NCBI GenBank assembly: GCA_964630925.1
Contig: CAZVZK010000084.1
Coordinates: 1-43,380, forward strand
Direction of reading: 5' to 3'
DNA length: 43,380 nt
Origin: RGDT01 sp964630925
GTDB lineage: Bacteria > Planctomycetota > Planctomycetia > Gemmatales > Gemmataceae
Shown here: positions 24,248 through 32,178 of the stretch, one piece after another
How the letters are laid out: each line of letters starts with the position of its first letter
How positions within the stretch are numbered: the first letter of the stretch is position 1
Translations under genes and position numbers: made by a program
The notes under the pieces: model-generated
Seen by the model: only the letters and a program-made list of their open reading frames with translations
What the model was told of the DNA's origin: nothing
The model's database searches: none

Positions 24248-24268
24248 CCGGGCCGACCGGGCCGACGC

Positions 24269-25720
24269 TCAGCCCCCGAGGACCTTCCTCGCCCGCAACG
24301 CCTCCTCGAACGCCTGCTTGAAGCCCGCGAGCTGCGCCGCGAGCGCGTCGGCGAGCTGCATCGTGAAGGCCTTCATGGTCTTGTCGTAGGCCGCGGCGCT
24401 CTCCTTCACGTCGGCGAGGGCGGCGTCCCGGCCCTCCTTCTCCTTCTCGCGGATCTGCTTGTCCAGGCCCTCGCGCGTCCCCTTCTGCCGCCAGTCGCCC
24501 GGCAGGCGGTCCATCACCCCCGAGTCCTCGGCGGCCTTCTCGGCGAGCTTGTTCGCCTTGTCGGGGTTCATCTGCATCGCCATCTGCCTGGCCATCGGGC
24601 CGGCGGCGTCCCAGCCCACCCGGTCGATCCGCTCCAGGGCGTGCGCCATCATGTTCCGGTCGCCCCGCCCCATGTGGCCGACGGCCTGGAGCTGGCCGCG
24701 TAGCAGGCGGTCGCGCTGCTCGAGGACGGCGAGCTCGGCGTGCATGACGGCGATGTTCGCCTTCCGCGCCTGCGCCTCGGCCTGGGTGACCTCCAGGGTC
24801 TTGCCCTTCACCTCGTCGAGGGCCTTGAGCTTGCGCTGCCGCTCCTGATCGAGCTCCTTGTCGATGGCCGCGATCTCCGCCGTGTGCTTGACCTCGTTGG
24901 CGCGGAAGCGGCCGGCGGCGCCCATGCCGAGCCCGGCGGCCCCCCCGAAGAGGACGCCGCCCCCGCCTTCGGCCTCCCCCATCGCGTTGATCGCCCGCGC
25001 CCCGGACACCTTCTCCCTCCGCGCCTCCAGCTCCCTGATCCGCGCCTCGCTATCGAGGAGGGGCTTGCGGGCGGCGCCCAGCCCCATGATCGCGGCGTCT
25101 ATGCGCGGCCCGGACAGGGCGGCCTCGTCGCGGGAGGCCCCCATCATCCGCTCCTCGTCGAAGGCCCGCTGTCCCGTCCACGAGAGGCGGCTGCCGAGCA
25201 TGCCGCGGGCCTGCACCCCCCCCAGCATGCCCGCCGACGCCGCCGCCGACGCCGCGGCGATGCCGGCCGTGTCCATCTGGCGGAGGTTGGCCCCGGCCTG
25301 GGGGATGAACGCCTCCTTGAGGGCCAGCTCGAACTTGCTCCGGCGGATCATCTCGGAGGCGCCGGACAGGGCCTCGCCCAGCTCGCGGGCGGAGCGGAAG
25401 AACCCGCCGAGGACGGGCAGGCCCTCCAGCACCTGGCGGCGCATCTGCCCGAGGGTGAGCGATGAGTCGGACATCGTCCGGAGCAGCTTCGCCGTCTCGT
25501 CGGCCGCCATCTTGACGTTGTTGGCGAACGCCATGCGGGCGTTGCCGGCCTCGCGGGCCTCCTCGTTCGCCTTGCGCTGGAGCTCGCTGGCCTCCTTCTC
25601 CATCCGCGCCAGCGCGCGGCTCGGCTCCAGCCGCTCCAGGGCGGCCTGCACGAGCTTCTCGCGTGACTCCCTCTCCAGGCGGCCCTGCGCCTCGTTGTCC
25701 GCGTCGAAGATGGTCGCCAT
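24269..25720 (-). CDS. Tape measure-like tail protein
   Basis: A 483-residue, almost wholly helical protein, rich in Ala, Glu, Lys, Arg and Met. Long heptad-like stretches occur at about 1-80 and 200-330 (ALARMEKEASELQRKA, then LEARREKVSGARAI). A Gly/Ala-rich segment around 150-175 could pass a membrane. It follows the frameshifted chaperone pair directly, exactly where tape measure genes sit. It is short for a tape measure, predicting a short tail of about 70 nm by the usual 0.15 nm per residue. No lytic domain was seen. Confidence 0.75.
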   Translation of the reverse strand: MATIFDADNEAQGRLERESREKLVQAALERLEPSRALARMEKEASELQRKANEEAREAGNARMAFANNVKMAADETAKLLRTMSDSSLTLGQMRRQVLEGLPVLGGFFRSARELGEALSGASEMIRRSKFELALKEAFIPQAGANLRQMDTAGIAAASAAASAGMLGGVQARGMLGSRLSWTGQRAFDEERMMGASRDEAALSGPRIDAAIMGLGAARKPLLDSEARIRELEARREKVSGARAINAMGEAEGGGGVLFGGAAGLGMGAAGRFRANEVKHTAEIAAIDKELDQERQRKLKALDEVKGKTLEVTQAEAQARKANIAVMHAELAVLEQRDRLLRGQLQAVGHMGRGDRNMMAHALERIDRVGWDAAGPMARQMAMQMNPDKANKLAEKAAEDSGVMDRLPGDWRQKGTREGLDKQIREKEKEGRDAALADVKESAAAYDKTMKAFTMQLADALAAQLAGFKQAFEEALRARKVLGG

Positions 25721-25724
25721 GTCG

Positions 25725-26078
25725 TCAGCCCCCCGAGGCCAGCCTGTTAAGCACCGCCCGCCCCAATTCGAGCAGGCCGTCCGCCTTCGCCTGGGACACC
25801 GACCGCTCCACGTCGTCGATCACGCCGGCACACATCTTCACGATGGGGTCCGGCGGGAACGAGCCGACGGCGCGGCACTCCATGAAATGGCGGATGGCCC
25901 GCCGACTGCGTGGGGTCGGGTCATGGGCGTTGGCACGCCTCTTGTCGTCGGTGTGGGCGAGCTTGGGGCACTTCCAGCACGGCGTGATGACGCCCCTCGG
26001 CCTGAGCACCGGCAGCCCGGCGTGGGTGGACGGGACGCCGTCGGTGTGCATGTACTTCTCGCACGTCCCGCAGTCCAT
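25725..26078 (-). CDS. Cys-rich tail assembly protein (frameshift extension, gpT-like)
   Basis: A 117-residue protein with MDCGTCEKYMH and ITPCWKCPKLAH, two CxxC pairs that could bind zinc, and a helical C-terminus. It lies between the small chaperone gene and the tape measure gene. Its frame is exactly -1 to the upstream gene, and there is no stop between the slippery sequence there and its ATG. It can therefore be made either alone from this ATG or as the C-terminal half of a fusion. By position and frame it corresponds to the T part of lambda gpGT. Confidence 0.72.
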   Translation of the reverse strand: MDCGTCEKYMHTDGVPSTHAGLPVLRPRGVITPCWKCPKLAHTDDKRRANAHDPTPRSRRAIRHFMECRAVGSFPPDPIVKMCAGVIDDVERSVSQAKADGLLELGRAVLNRLASGG

Positions 26079-26122
26079 CTCGTAGAAGGCGGGGCTCCTG
26101 GCACGCAGGACCGCCGCCGCCG

Positions 26123-26452
26123 CTAGTTTTTTGCGTCGGCCTCCAGGCCGCCGTAGCCGGTCACCGCGTCGATGAGCCGCTGCTGGATCGGGTACGCCAC
26201 CCTGGCCAGCGTCTCGCGCGTGATCGGCACCGGCTCGCCGTTGCGGCCCGTCGCGTCCCAGGAGACGAGGTGCGCGGAGAGCAGGTCCACGACGGCCTTG
26301 ACCTCCTGCTCGCCCGTGCCCTTCGGCGCCCGCATGTACTGGTACACGGCCACGGGCAGGGCCGGGCGGTACTGGAAGGACAGGGGCGCCAGCCCCGGCC
26401 GCGTGGGGATGCTGCCGTCCAGCGTGAAGCCGTCGTCGATGAAGATGCTCAT
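26123..26452 (-). CDS. Tail assembly chaperone (gpG-like)
   Basis: A 109-residue protein starting at MSIFIDDGFTLDGSIP. The segment LSFQYRPALPVAVYQYM followed by a helical region ending in GYGGLEADAKN is the pattern of small tail chaperones encoded just after the tail tube. Its last codons are GCA AAA AAC TAG: a canonical slippery heptamer immediately before the stop. It lies 12 bases after the tail tube gene. The gpG-like role follows from sequence style, order and the frameshift. Confidence 0.78.
   Translation of the reverse strand: MSIFIDDGFTLDGSIPTRPGLAPLSFQYRPALPVAVYQYMRAPKGTGEQEVKAVVDLLSAHLVSWDATGRNGEPVPITRETLARVAYPIQQRLIDAVTGYGGLEADAKN
26126..26132 (-). promoter_or_regulatory. -1 programmed frameshift site A AAA AAC
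   Basis: The heptamer is in the correct zero frame (codons AAA and AAC) directly before TAG. A -1 slip reads CTA and 15 more sense codons straight into the ATG of the downstream gene at 26078, giving a fusion of about 242 residues. A run of six As in such GC-rich DNA is itself unusual. Confidence 0.8.
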
Positions 26453-26464
26453 GCGTGCTCCGGA

Positions 26465-27340
26465 TCAGGGCGTCGAGTCGAGTGTCGTCACCAGCTCCAG
26501 CGTCGAGCCGCTGCGGTACGCCTGGCCCTCCAGGGGCAGCATCACCTCGCGGCGGCCCTCGACGGGCGGGGACTTGCGCGGGAACGCCACCTTGACCAGC
26601 GAGAACAGGAGCGAGACGGCCCCGTTGGTGAAGGTCGCGGTCACCGCCACGCCCCCCGCCCCCGTGCCGTAAAGGGCCGAGGCGTCGCCGTAGGGGACGG
26701 CGGTGCGGACGCTGATCATCCGGTCCTGGGACACGGCCGAGACGAGCGTCTGCGAATTGAAGAAGCGCTCGCGGTCCACGGCGTTGTTGATGACCAGCTC
26801 GAAGCTCGGCACGTTGACCGTGGTGGAGTTGATCGAGAGGACCGCGTCCGTGAAGATGAACGGCGCCGTCGTCGTGTCAATACTCAACGATGGGAACGTC
26901 CCTGAGTTTCCGACAGTCTCATCGAGGCCCACCACGTCCAGGGTCACGTCGAGCGGCTCGCCGCGGCCGCCCCGGAACGTCGCGCGGTCCACGACGCACC
27001 CGTTGTACGTGAACACCTTGGAGATGCGGTCCACCGTCAGGTAGCGCGTCTGCAAGGCGTCCGCGAGGGCGAACGTGGTGCCGCTGGCATTCGCTCCGAG
27101 GATCCAGGGCAGGAGTGCCGCCAGCTCGACGGCGGTCGGCTGCATGCGGATCTGCCCGCCGACCCGGCGGTTGCCCTGCCTCACCCTCTCGATCACGCGC
27201 GACCTCGTGCCGCGCAACCCTGAAGTGTCAATAAATTGCTCGTCGGTGACGACGTTCTCGGACTGGAAGTCATACCGCACGTCAACGGGGTTGCTGGCCG
27301 AGATGCCCAGTTGACTGGCGTATCCTTGAGCCGATGCCAT
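26465..27340 (-). CDS. Major tail tube protein
   Basis: A 291-residue protein starting at MASAQGYASQLG; an in-frame upstream ATG lies within the motif region and is less likely. It has the beta-rich style of siphovirus tail tubes. The C-terminal VAFPRKSPPVEGRREVMLPLEG and SGSTLELVTTLD are typical of tube proteins, where a P-V-GR pattern precedes the last strands. A copy of the dispersed motif is centred 44 bases before the ATG. It sits directly upstream of the chaperone pair and downstream of the tail terminator. Confidence 0.78.
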   Translation of the reverse strand: MASAQGYASQLGISASNPVDVRYDFQSENVVTDEQFIDTSGLRGTRSRVIERVRQGNRRVGGQIRMQPTAVELAALLPWILGANASGTTFALADALQTRYLTVDRISKVFTYNGCVVDRATFRGGRGEPLDVTLDVVGLDETVGNSGTFPSLSIDTTTAPFIFTDAVLSINSTTVNVPSFELVINNAVDRERFFNSQTLVSAVSQDRMISVRTAVPYGDASALYGTGAGGVAVTATFTNGAVSLLFSLVKVAFPRKSPPVEGRREVMLPLEGQAYRSGSTLELVTTLDSTP

Positions 27341-27383
27341 GCCGCACCCCCTCGCCGTCACGCCTTCGCCGGACCACCGGCAT

Positions 27384-27384
27384 C
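27384..27384. promoter_or_regulatory. Dispersed motif copy before the tail tube gene
   Basis: Gene-strand CCATGATGCCGG centred 44 bases ahead of the ATG, in the 48-base gap after the tail terminator gene. Confidence 0.55.
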
Positions 27385-27388
27385 ATGG

Positions 27389-28123
27389 TCAAGTCAGGCC
27401 CCGCGCCTCGCGAGAGATGAACCTGAGCCCGAGGGCGCTGACGCCCTGGTTGGCCCGCGTGAACCTGCCCTCGTCGAAGATCGCCCCCGGCTCGGGCAGG
27501 CAGTTGATGACCTCGTCCACCCCCGGCAGCCGCTGGAATCGGAACGCCTTGAGCACGCGGTCACGCCACAAGGTGGCGGCGGCGAGGAGGGCCGTCGTGT
27601 CGCCGTTCGCCGGCCAGACGAACGTCACCATCACGGGGAGGCCCACGTCGTCCCTGCCCGTCAGGGTGCCGGGGAAGCTCTCCCGCTGGCCGGGGCAGAT
27701 GTACACCACGGGCTCCGTCTGGCCCTTGATGACCTGGGGCATCCACTGCTCCATGACCAGCGTGTCGGAGACGCCGGCCAGGTCCAGGCTCTTGATGCGC
27801 GTGGCGACGGCCGCGAGGACGCGGCGGAGGACCGCCGTGGTGGCGTCGGTGAGGTTCTGGTAGACGGAGGCGAAGGTGGTGGTTCCGCTCAGGAGCGAGG
27901 TGACGGTCCACTGGTAGAACCCCAGCGCGATCGGCGAGGGCGAGGCCAGGGTGATGGTGCCGTCCCCCGTGCGCGTGCCCGCCGACGCCCACGTCAGCGC
28001 CCCCATCGCCCCGGTGAAGGCGGCCTTGTAGAGCGTCACCGTGGACGCGCCGCCGGTGCCGGACACCGTGGCCACGCCCCCGGTCCCGTCCGCTGAATCG
28101 GCGATGGCCAGGGCCAGGGGCAC
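27389..28123 (-). CDS. Probable tail terminator/completion protein
   Basis: A 244-residue protein. The N-terminal half is Gly/Thr/Ser-rich and beta-like. The middle holds VLRRVLAAVATRIKSLDLAGV, and the C-terminus reads INCLPEPGAIFDEGRFTRANQG. Its position between the connector-like gene and the tail tube gene is that of tail terminators. No diagnostic motif is present, so the call rests on order. It begins one base after the stop of the upstream gene. Confidence 0.55.
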   Translation of the reverse strand: MPLALAIADSADGTGGVATVSGTGGASTVTLYKAAFTGAMGALTWASAGTRTGDGTITLASPSPIALGFYQWTVTSLLSGTTTFASVYQNLTDATTAVLRRVLAAVATRIKSLDLAGVSDTLVMEQWMPQVIKGQTEPVVYICPGQRESFPGTLTGRDDVGLPVMVTFVWPANGDTTALLAAATLWRDRVLKAFRFQRLPGVDEVINCLPEPGAIFDEGRFTRANQGVSALGLRFISREARGLT

Positions 28124-28495
28124 TTAGGGGACCTCCTGAACGCACTGGCAGTTCCAGCAGTTGCCGAAGAGCAGCTCCTCGATGCTCTTGATCACCCAGA
28201 CCTCGGAAGTGTCGGAGTCGGTGATGCGGTCGTTGATCTTGGGCGCCGGGCAGGGCAGCGTGGCCGGCGATACGGCCGTGGCGTCGTCGAGTAGCTGTCG
28301 CCAGAGCTGCCACTTCCTCGACCGCACCGGCGTCTCGCCGTCGAGGGACTGCGAGGGCTTGTACTTCTTCGCGCGGATGGTGTACGAGCTGTAGGCGGGC
28401 GTGCCGGGGGCCGCGGTGCGGCTGTGGAGGACGGCGTCCGTGGGGGCCGGGGCCATCCGCTGCCAGACGTTCCGGGTCGAGGCGGCGTCCATCAT
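28124..28495 (-). CDS. Head-tail connector-like protein, 123 aa
   Basis: It contains SSYTIRAKKYKPSQSLDGE, DRITDSDTSEVWVIKSIEE, and ends with CWNCQCVQE, a Cys cluster. Small proteins with a SDTSEVWVI-type strand occur in the head-tail joining slot of many phages. It overlaps the upstream 98-aa gene by 4 bases. Its function is inferred from location. Confidence 0.5.
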   Translation of the reverse strand: MMDAASTRNVWQRMAPAPTDAVLHSRTAAPGTPAYSSYTIRAKKYKPSQSLDGETPVRSRKWQLWRQLLDDATAVSPATLPCPAPKINDRITDSDTSEVWVIKSIEELLFGNCWNCQCVQEVP

Positions 28496-28788
28496 CGCGC
28501 CGCCCCCTTGAGGTTCGCCTTCGCCTCGGCCTCACGCTGCGCCGGGGCGTCGTCGTCGCCGGCGTCCCAGCGGGCCAGGGCGGCGCGGATGACGGGGGCC
28601 AGGCCGATCTGACTGCCGCCCTCGTCGCAGCCCACGCGGCGCTCGTGCGTGCCCTTCTCGGCGGAGTCGGCCCCCTGGAACAAGCTCACGTTCCAGCCGC
28701 GGCCCGTGACGAGGTCGATGTGTGCGACCATCGCCGAACGCTCGGGGTGGGCCTTCACCCACGCCTCCAACTGCCGCAGCTCATCCAT
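28492..28788 (-). CDS. Hypothetical protein, 98 aa
   Basis: It starts at MDELRQLEAWVKAHP. A helical N-terminus is followed by GRGWNVSLFQGADSAEKG and an alanine-rich helical end. I do not recognise the family. It is the first gene of the unit that leads into the tail genes, with a dispersed motif centred 39 bases upstream. Overlap with the following gene supports it as real. Confidence 0.6.
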   Translation of the reverse strand: MDELRQLEAWVKAHPERSAMVAHIDLVTGRGWNVSLFQGADSAEKGTHERRVGCDEGGSQIGLAPVIRAALARWDAGDDDAPAQREAEAKANLKGAAR

Positions 28789-28826
28789 CGCCCGCCCCTC
28801 CCGTTGTTCCCGCCCGACGCCCGCAT

Positions 28827-28827
28827 C
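28827..28827. promoter_or_regulatory. Dispersed motif copy before the 98-aa gene
   Basis: Gene-strand GCCCATGATGCGGGCG centred 39 bases ahead of the ATG in a 60-base gap. Confidence 0.6.
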
Positions 28828-28848
28828 ATGGGCGGCGGGCCGGCCGCC

Positions 28849-29256
28849 TCACCGGACGTACACGATGACCTGACCCGCCCCGCCGCTCCCGGCGTTCGAC
28901 ACCTGCAATTCGAGGGTGCCGTCGATCACCACCGGGCGGACGGACGTGGTCACCCCGTCCTTGAGCGGCACGCCGGGGCAGACGTGGGTGGTGGCGGTGG
29001 CGGAGAGGTTGGCCCCCTGCGCGGCCAGGATGTCCAGGCCGCTCTCGTCGTTCAGGACGATGTCGTAGTTGGCCGTCGGCGCGGGCGTGCCGGGGTCGAA
29101 GACGACGCGGAGGACCTCGCCGCTGATGACGCCCGTGAGGGTGCCCGAGACGTTGCCCGAGGCGTCGGCCACCCACGCGATGGTGTACTTCGAGCACGGC
29201 CTGCGGGCCTTGTCGAGCTGGGCCTGCGGCGTGACCGTGACGGTTCCGACGGCCAT
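28849..29256 (-). CDS. Phage structural-like protein, 135 aa
   Basis: It starts at MAVGTVTVTPQAQLDKA, with its ATG overlapping the upstream stop (TGATG). It is beta-rich (YTIAWVADASGNVSGTLTG, then VIDGTLELQVSNAGSGG), like decoration or tail-completion proteins. No specific motif was found. It is translationally coupled to the 298-aa gene. Confidence 0.5.
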   Translation of the reverse strand: MAVGTVTVTPQAQLDKARRPCSKYTIAWVADASGNVSGTLTGVISGEVLRVVFDPGTPAPTANYDIVLNDESGLDILAAQGANLSATATTHVCPGVPLKDGVTTSVRPVVIDGTLELQVSNAGSGGAGQVIVYVR

Positions 29257-30152
29257 CACGCACCGCCCTTCTGGGCCAGCAGCCCCGCCACCTGCTTCTC
29301 CAGGGCCGCCACGCGGTCCTTCATCGCGTAGAAGTCCTCGCGGAGCCTGCCCTCGGGGCCGAGGGCCTCGCGGCGCCGGAGTGCCTCCAGCTCGGCCCTG
29401 CTCGCATCGATGGCGGCGTTCTCCGCCTCGAGCCGGCGCCGGTAGGCGTTCTCGGCGTCCGCCAGCCGCGCCGTCCACGCCGCCACGTCCCCGGCGGGGT
29501 AATACCCGTGCATGTGGCCGCGCCCGCAGGGCCCGAGGCAGGCGTAGTGGTCCGCGCCGTGGCCGTACCACTTCCCGTCCCCGACCTGCGTCCACTTCTT
29601 CGGCGCCGGCCAGCCGCCCTCGGGGGGCGTGATGCCGAGGGCCGCCGCCCGGAAGTAAGGCACCAGGGCCAGCTTCGCGGGCAGGCCCGGAGCCTGGACG
29701 GGCTTCGCCTCGGCGGCGATGTCGGGGGCCTTGGGGTCGATCAGGCCCAACGCCCGGCCCTCGGGCGTCTTCGCCAAACGGACGAGCCGGTCCTCGACCA
29801 TGCCGAGGGCGCTGGCGACCCACTGGCAGCCGTTGGAGCGGCGGTCGGGGTGGATCTTCAGCCAGATGCGCAGGCCGGGGCCGATGTCGGCGACATCGCC
29901 CGGCGTCTGGTCGAGGTCCTTCAGGAGGGCGAAGTACGCGGCGAGGTCCTCGGGCGTCAGCACCGGCGGGCAGCCCTTCTCCGAGAGGGCCTTGAGGGCG
30001 TCCTCACGCCGGGCGGCCTCCTTGTCGTCGAGGGTGTTGGACGGCAGGCGCTCGCGTAGGCCACGCAGGGCCTGCACCCACTCCGCCGCCGTCTCCGGCC
30101 TCTGGGGGGCGAGCGATTGGGCGCCCGACTCGGACAGTCCGAAACTCCACAT
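29256..30152 (-). CDS. Hypothetical protein with C-terminal coiled coil, 298 aa
   Basis: The N-terminal two-thirds is a mixed domain with WVQALRGLRERLP and PEDLAAYFALLKDL. The central segment YACLGPCGRGHMHGYYPAG has two Cys and two His that could bind zinc. From about residue 225 to the end it is a long heptad-like helix, possibly a trimeric stalk. It lies 24 bases after the 557-aa gene. It was considered as a capsid protein, but the length and composition do not fit an HK97-fold coat. Confidence 0.5.
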   Translation of the reverse strand: MWSFGLSESGAQSLAPQRPETAAEWVQALRGLRERLPSNTLDDKEAARREDALKALSEKGCPPVLTPEDLAAYFALLKDLDQTPGDVADIGPGLRIWLKIHPDRRSNGCQWVASALGMVEDRLVRLAKTPEGRALGLIDPKAPDIAAEAKPVQAPGLPAKLALVPYFRAAALGITPPEGGWPAPKKWTQVGDGKWYGHGADHYACLGPCGRGHMHGYYPAGDVAAWTARLADAENAYRRRLEAENAAIDASRAELEALRRREALGPEGRLREDFYAMKDRVAALEKQVAGLLAQKGGA

Positions 30153-30176
30153 CGCGTCAATCCCTCGTGTCAGGTG

Positions 30177-30695
30177 TCAGCCGCCGATGGCGGCGGCCGC
30201 GTCGATGTCGGTACGCGCCGGGGCGGGCTGCGTGGGCGTCGGGGCGGCCTTCGCCGCCCTCGCCGCCTCGGCCCTGCCCTCGGGTGTCAGGTCGATCATG
30301 TTGCCGGCGATGGTGAACCACGGCGAGCGGTCCAGCCGCTCGCGGACGCGGCCCACGTCGAGATCGAGGCCCTCGGACCTCACCAGGCCGCTGACGGCCT
30401 GAAGGCTCTGCGGCCCGCCCTCGACGACCAGGGCGATCACGCGCGAGCGCAACGCCATCGTCGCCGGGCCGGGCCTGTTGCCCCTGCCGGGGCCCTTGGG
30501 CCTGCCCCGCCTGCGGCCCGCCGGCTTCGGCGGCTTGGGGTCGGCGGGCCTCGCCTTCGCCACGCCCGCGAGGCCACGCAGGGCGTCCAGGCCGGCCAGC
30601 TGCCTCTGCAGCTCGGCCCGCTCCGCCTCGACGGCGGCGTTCAACTTCTCGGGCGTGACGCCGAGCCTGCCGAGGATGCGCTCGCTGATGCTCAT
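30177..30695 (-). CDS. Possible nested product from an internal start, 172 aa
   Basis: Within the 557-aa frame, the ATG at 30695 (MSISERILGRL) has GAGAGAGG just upstream, and a copy of the dispersed motif is centred 37 bases before it, the same spacing as at independent genes. The product would be the C-terminal basic and winged-helix part alone. Nested in-frame starts occur in phage protease-scaffold genes. This one is inferred only from these signals. Confidence 0.35.
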   Translation of the reverse strand: MSISERILGRLGVTPEKLNAAVEAERAELQRQLAGLDALRGLAGVAKARPADPKPPKPAGRRRGRPKGPGRGNRPGPATMALRSRVIALVVEGGPQSLQAVSGLVRSEGLDLDVGRVRERLDRSPWFTIAGNMIDLTPEGRAEAARAAKAAPTPTQPAPARTDIDAAAAIGG

Positions 30696-31850
30696 GCCTC
30701 TCTCCGTGTCATCGCCGCGTGTGCCGGGCATCATGGCCGGGCGTGTGCCGCGTCGGCGTTCGGGGCGTGGCGATTGCCGCTCTTGAGGCACGGCTGGCGC
30801 CTCGGGGGCGGCAGGCTGTGCCGGTGGTGCGGGGGCCTCGGCGGGCGTCGGGGCGTCGGCCTCCACGACGGGGGCGGAGGGCGCCGGCGGGGTCGGTTCA
30901 GGTGCCGGGGTCGGGGCCGCCTCAACCCTGGCCGGCGGCTCGTAGCCCTCCTCCCAGCAGCCGTGAGCGATCTTGCCGGCGTCGGCCATCTGCCGCAGCA
31001 GGGCCGCCAGCCCCTTCGGAGAGCGGTGCAGGTGCCTGGCGGCGCCCTCAACGGCCGCGGGGCCGGCCAGCCCGCCCCCGTGGGCCAGGGTGACGAGCCA
31101 GGCCTCCTCGTCGGCCTTCGCGACGTTGTTCAAGGCCCCGATCTCGCGCAGGCGGGCGATCCTCCGCCGGACGGCCTTCGGCGTCTTGCCGAGCCTCGCG
31201 GCGAGCGCCTCCTCATCGGCGGGGGTGCCCAACAGGCCGGCCCGGTGCGCGCGGATGAGCTCCCCCTCCTCCCCGGCGGTCCACCCTCTATGCGGCCCGG
31301 ACGCCGCGCCATCGCCATCGGGTGGCGTCGCCACCTCGGCCCGCAGCAGCGACAGGGCACGCTTGTAGGCCGGCGATTGCTCATCGCCGCGGGCGAGGGC
31401 GATGCGCTCGGCCTCGGGCAGGCGGTCCACGATGTGCTGCAATTCGCCGAACTGCTCGCCCACCTCGCCCTGCTCGGGGTCGGCCAGCGAGTCGTGAAGC
31501 TCCTCGGGCCCGGCGTGGGCCAGCAGGCGGAGCATCAGCTTGCGCTCCGCCCGCCATACGGACTGCATGGCGTAGGTGCTGAACGCCACGGGCCGCCCCG
31601 TGTGCTCGGAGACCCATGACGGGTCGAACGACTGCGAGCAGAGGCAGAGGGCCAGCATGCCCTCGCTCACCATCGGGTCGTACAGCGGATTCTTGGCGGG
31701 GTGCAGGTCGCTGCCGCGGCTGAGCAGCTTGCCGGCGACGTTGGCCGGGAGGCCCGACCACTGCGAGACGAGCCGCTGCTGCGCCTCGGTGAGGGGCGGG
31801 CGTGGGGGCGGCGTGGCCTTCGCGCCGGGCGTGTCGGCACCCGCTGTCAT
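30177..31850 (-). CDS. Multi-HTH protein with SANT/Myb-like domain, 557 aa
   Basis: Residues about 20-170 are helical with WSGLPANVAGKLLSRG. At about 188-240 a Myb/SANT-like helix-turn-helix is visible (RGWTAGEEGELIRAH, then LAARLGKTPKAVRRRIARL). A long Pro/Ala linker (about 310-370) leads to a C-terminal part with RRRGRPKGPGRG, an AT-hook-like patch, and a winged-helix-like end (VIALVVEGGPQSLQAVSG). The ATG overlaps the upstream stop (TGATG). An internal start at 30695 is noted separately. It probably binds DNA, but why it sits among structural genes is unclear. Confidence 0.6.
   Translation of the reverse strand: MTAGADTPGAKATPPPRPPLTEAQQRLVSQWSGLPANVAGKLLSRGSDLHPAKNPLYDPMVSEGMLALCLCSQSFDPSWVSEHTGRPVAFSTYAMQSVWRAERKLMLRLLAHAGPEELHDSLADPEQGEVGEQFGELQHIVDRLPEAERIALARGDEQSPAYKRALSLLRAEVATPPDGDGAASGPHRGWTAGEEGELIRAHRAGLLGTPADEEALAARLGKTPKAVRRRIARLREIGALNNVAKADEEAWLVTLAHGGGLAGPAAVEGAARHLHRSPKGLAALLRQMADAGKIAHGCWEEGYEPPARVEAAPTPAPEPTPPAPSAPVVEADAPTPAEAPAPPAQPAAPEAPAVPQERQSPRPERRRGTRPAMMPGTRGDDTERGMSISERILGRLGVTPEKLNAAVEAERAELQRQLAGLDALRGLAGVAKARPADPKPPKPAGRRRGRPKGPGRGNRPGPATMALRSRVIALVVEGGPQSLQAVSGLVRSEGLDLDVGRVRERLDRSPWFTIAGNMIDLTPEGRAEAARAAKAAPTPTQPAPARTDIDAAAAIGG
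30732..30732. promoter_or_regulatory. Dispersed motif copy inside the 557-aa gene
   Basis: Gene-strand GGCCATGATGCCCGGC, the only copy inside a coding region, 37 bases before the internal ATG at 30695. Confidence 0.45.
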
Positions 31851-32116
31851 CAGGCACCCCCCGCGGATACCTCGGCCTCGGCGGCGGACTCGATGGCGGG
31901 GAGCAGGCCCTTGTCGATGGCGTCGCGGACCAGGGCGGACCGGCCCAGCAGCCCGGCGATCCTATCGAAGCCCAGCGCCGCGGCGTCGATGCCGGAAGCG
32001 ATTTCGCGGGCCAGCTCGGCACCCGCCGCGAGCTCGTCGAGCGAGCCCAGAAGCGCGGCCTTGAGGGCGTCGGCCCTGGCCGAATCGGCGCCCGTCTCCA
32101 GTGTCGCCGCGCTCAT
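31850..32116 (-). CDS. Hypothetical small helical protein, 88 aa
   Basis: It starts at MSAATLETGADS. It is acidic and alanine-rich with helices such as ALKAALLGSLDELAAG and has no known motif. It is coupled by TGATG to the 557-aa gene. Two motif copies lie in the divergent gap upstream. Confidence 0.6.
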   Translation of the reverse strand: MSAATLETGADSARADALKAALLGSLDELAAGAELAREIASGIDAAALGFDRIAGLLGRSALVRDAIDKGLLPAIESAAEAEVSAGGA

Positions 32117-32131
32117 GCCCTGCCCTCCGGT

Positions 32132-32164
32132 GCGGGCATCATTGCCCCCGCCCATGATGCGGGC
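32132..32164. promoter_or_regulatory. Two opposed dispersed motif copies in a divergent gap
   Basis: One core, centred at 32140, reads AATGATGCCCGC towards the leftward 88-aa gene (24 bases from its start). The other, centred at 32156, reads CCCATGATGCGGGC towards the rightward peptidase gene (23 bases from its start). Each gene has its own correctly oriented copy. Confidence 0.6.
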
Positions 32165-32178
32165 AGGAGGGCCGGGGC

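Noticed and set aside
29256..30152. The 298-aa gene as the missing major capsid protein
   Set aside because: A long C-terminal coiled coil and a Cys/His segment do not fit an HK97-type coat.
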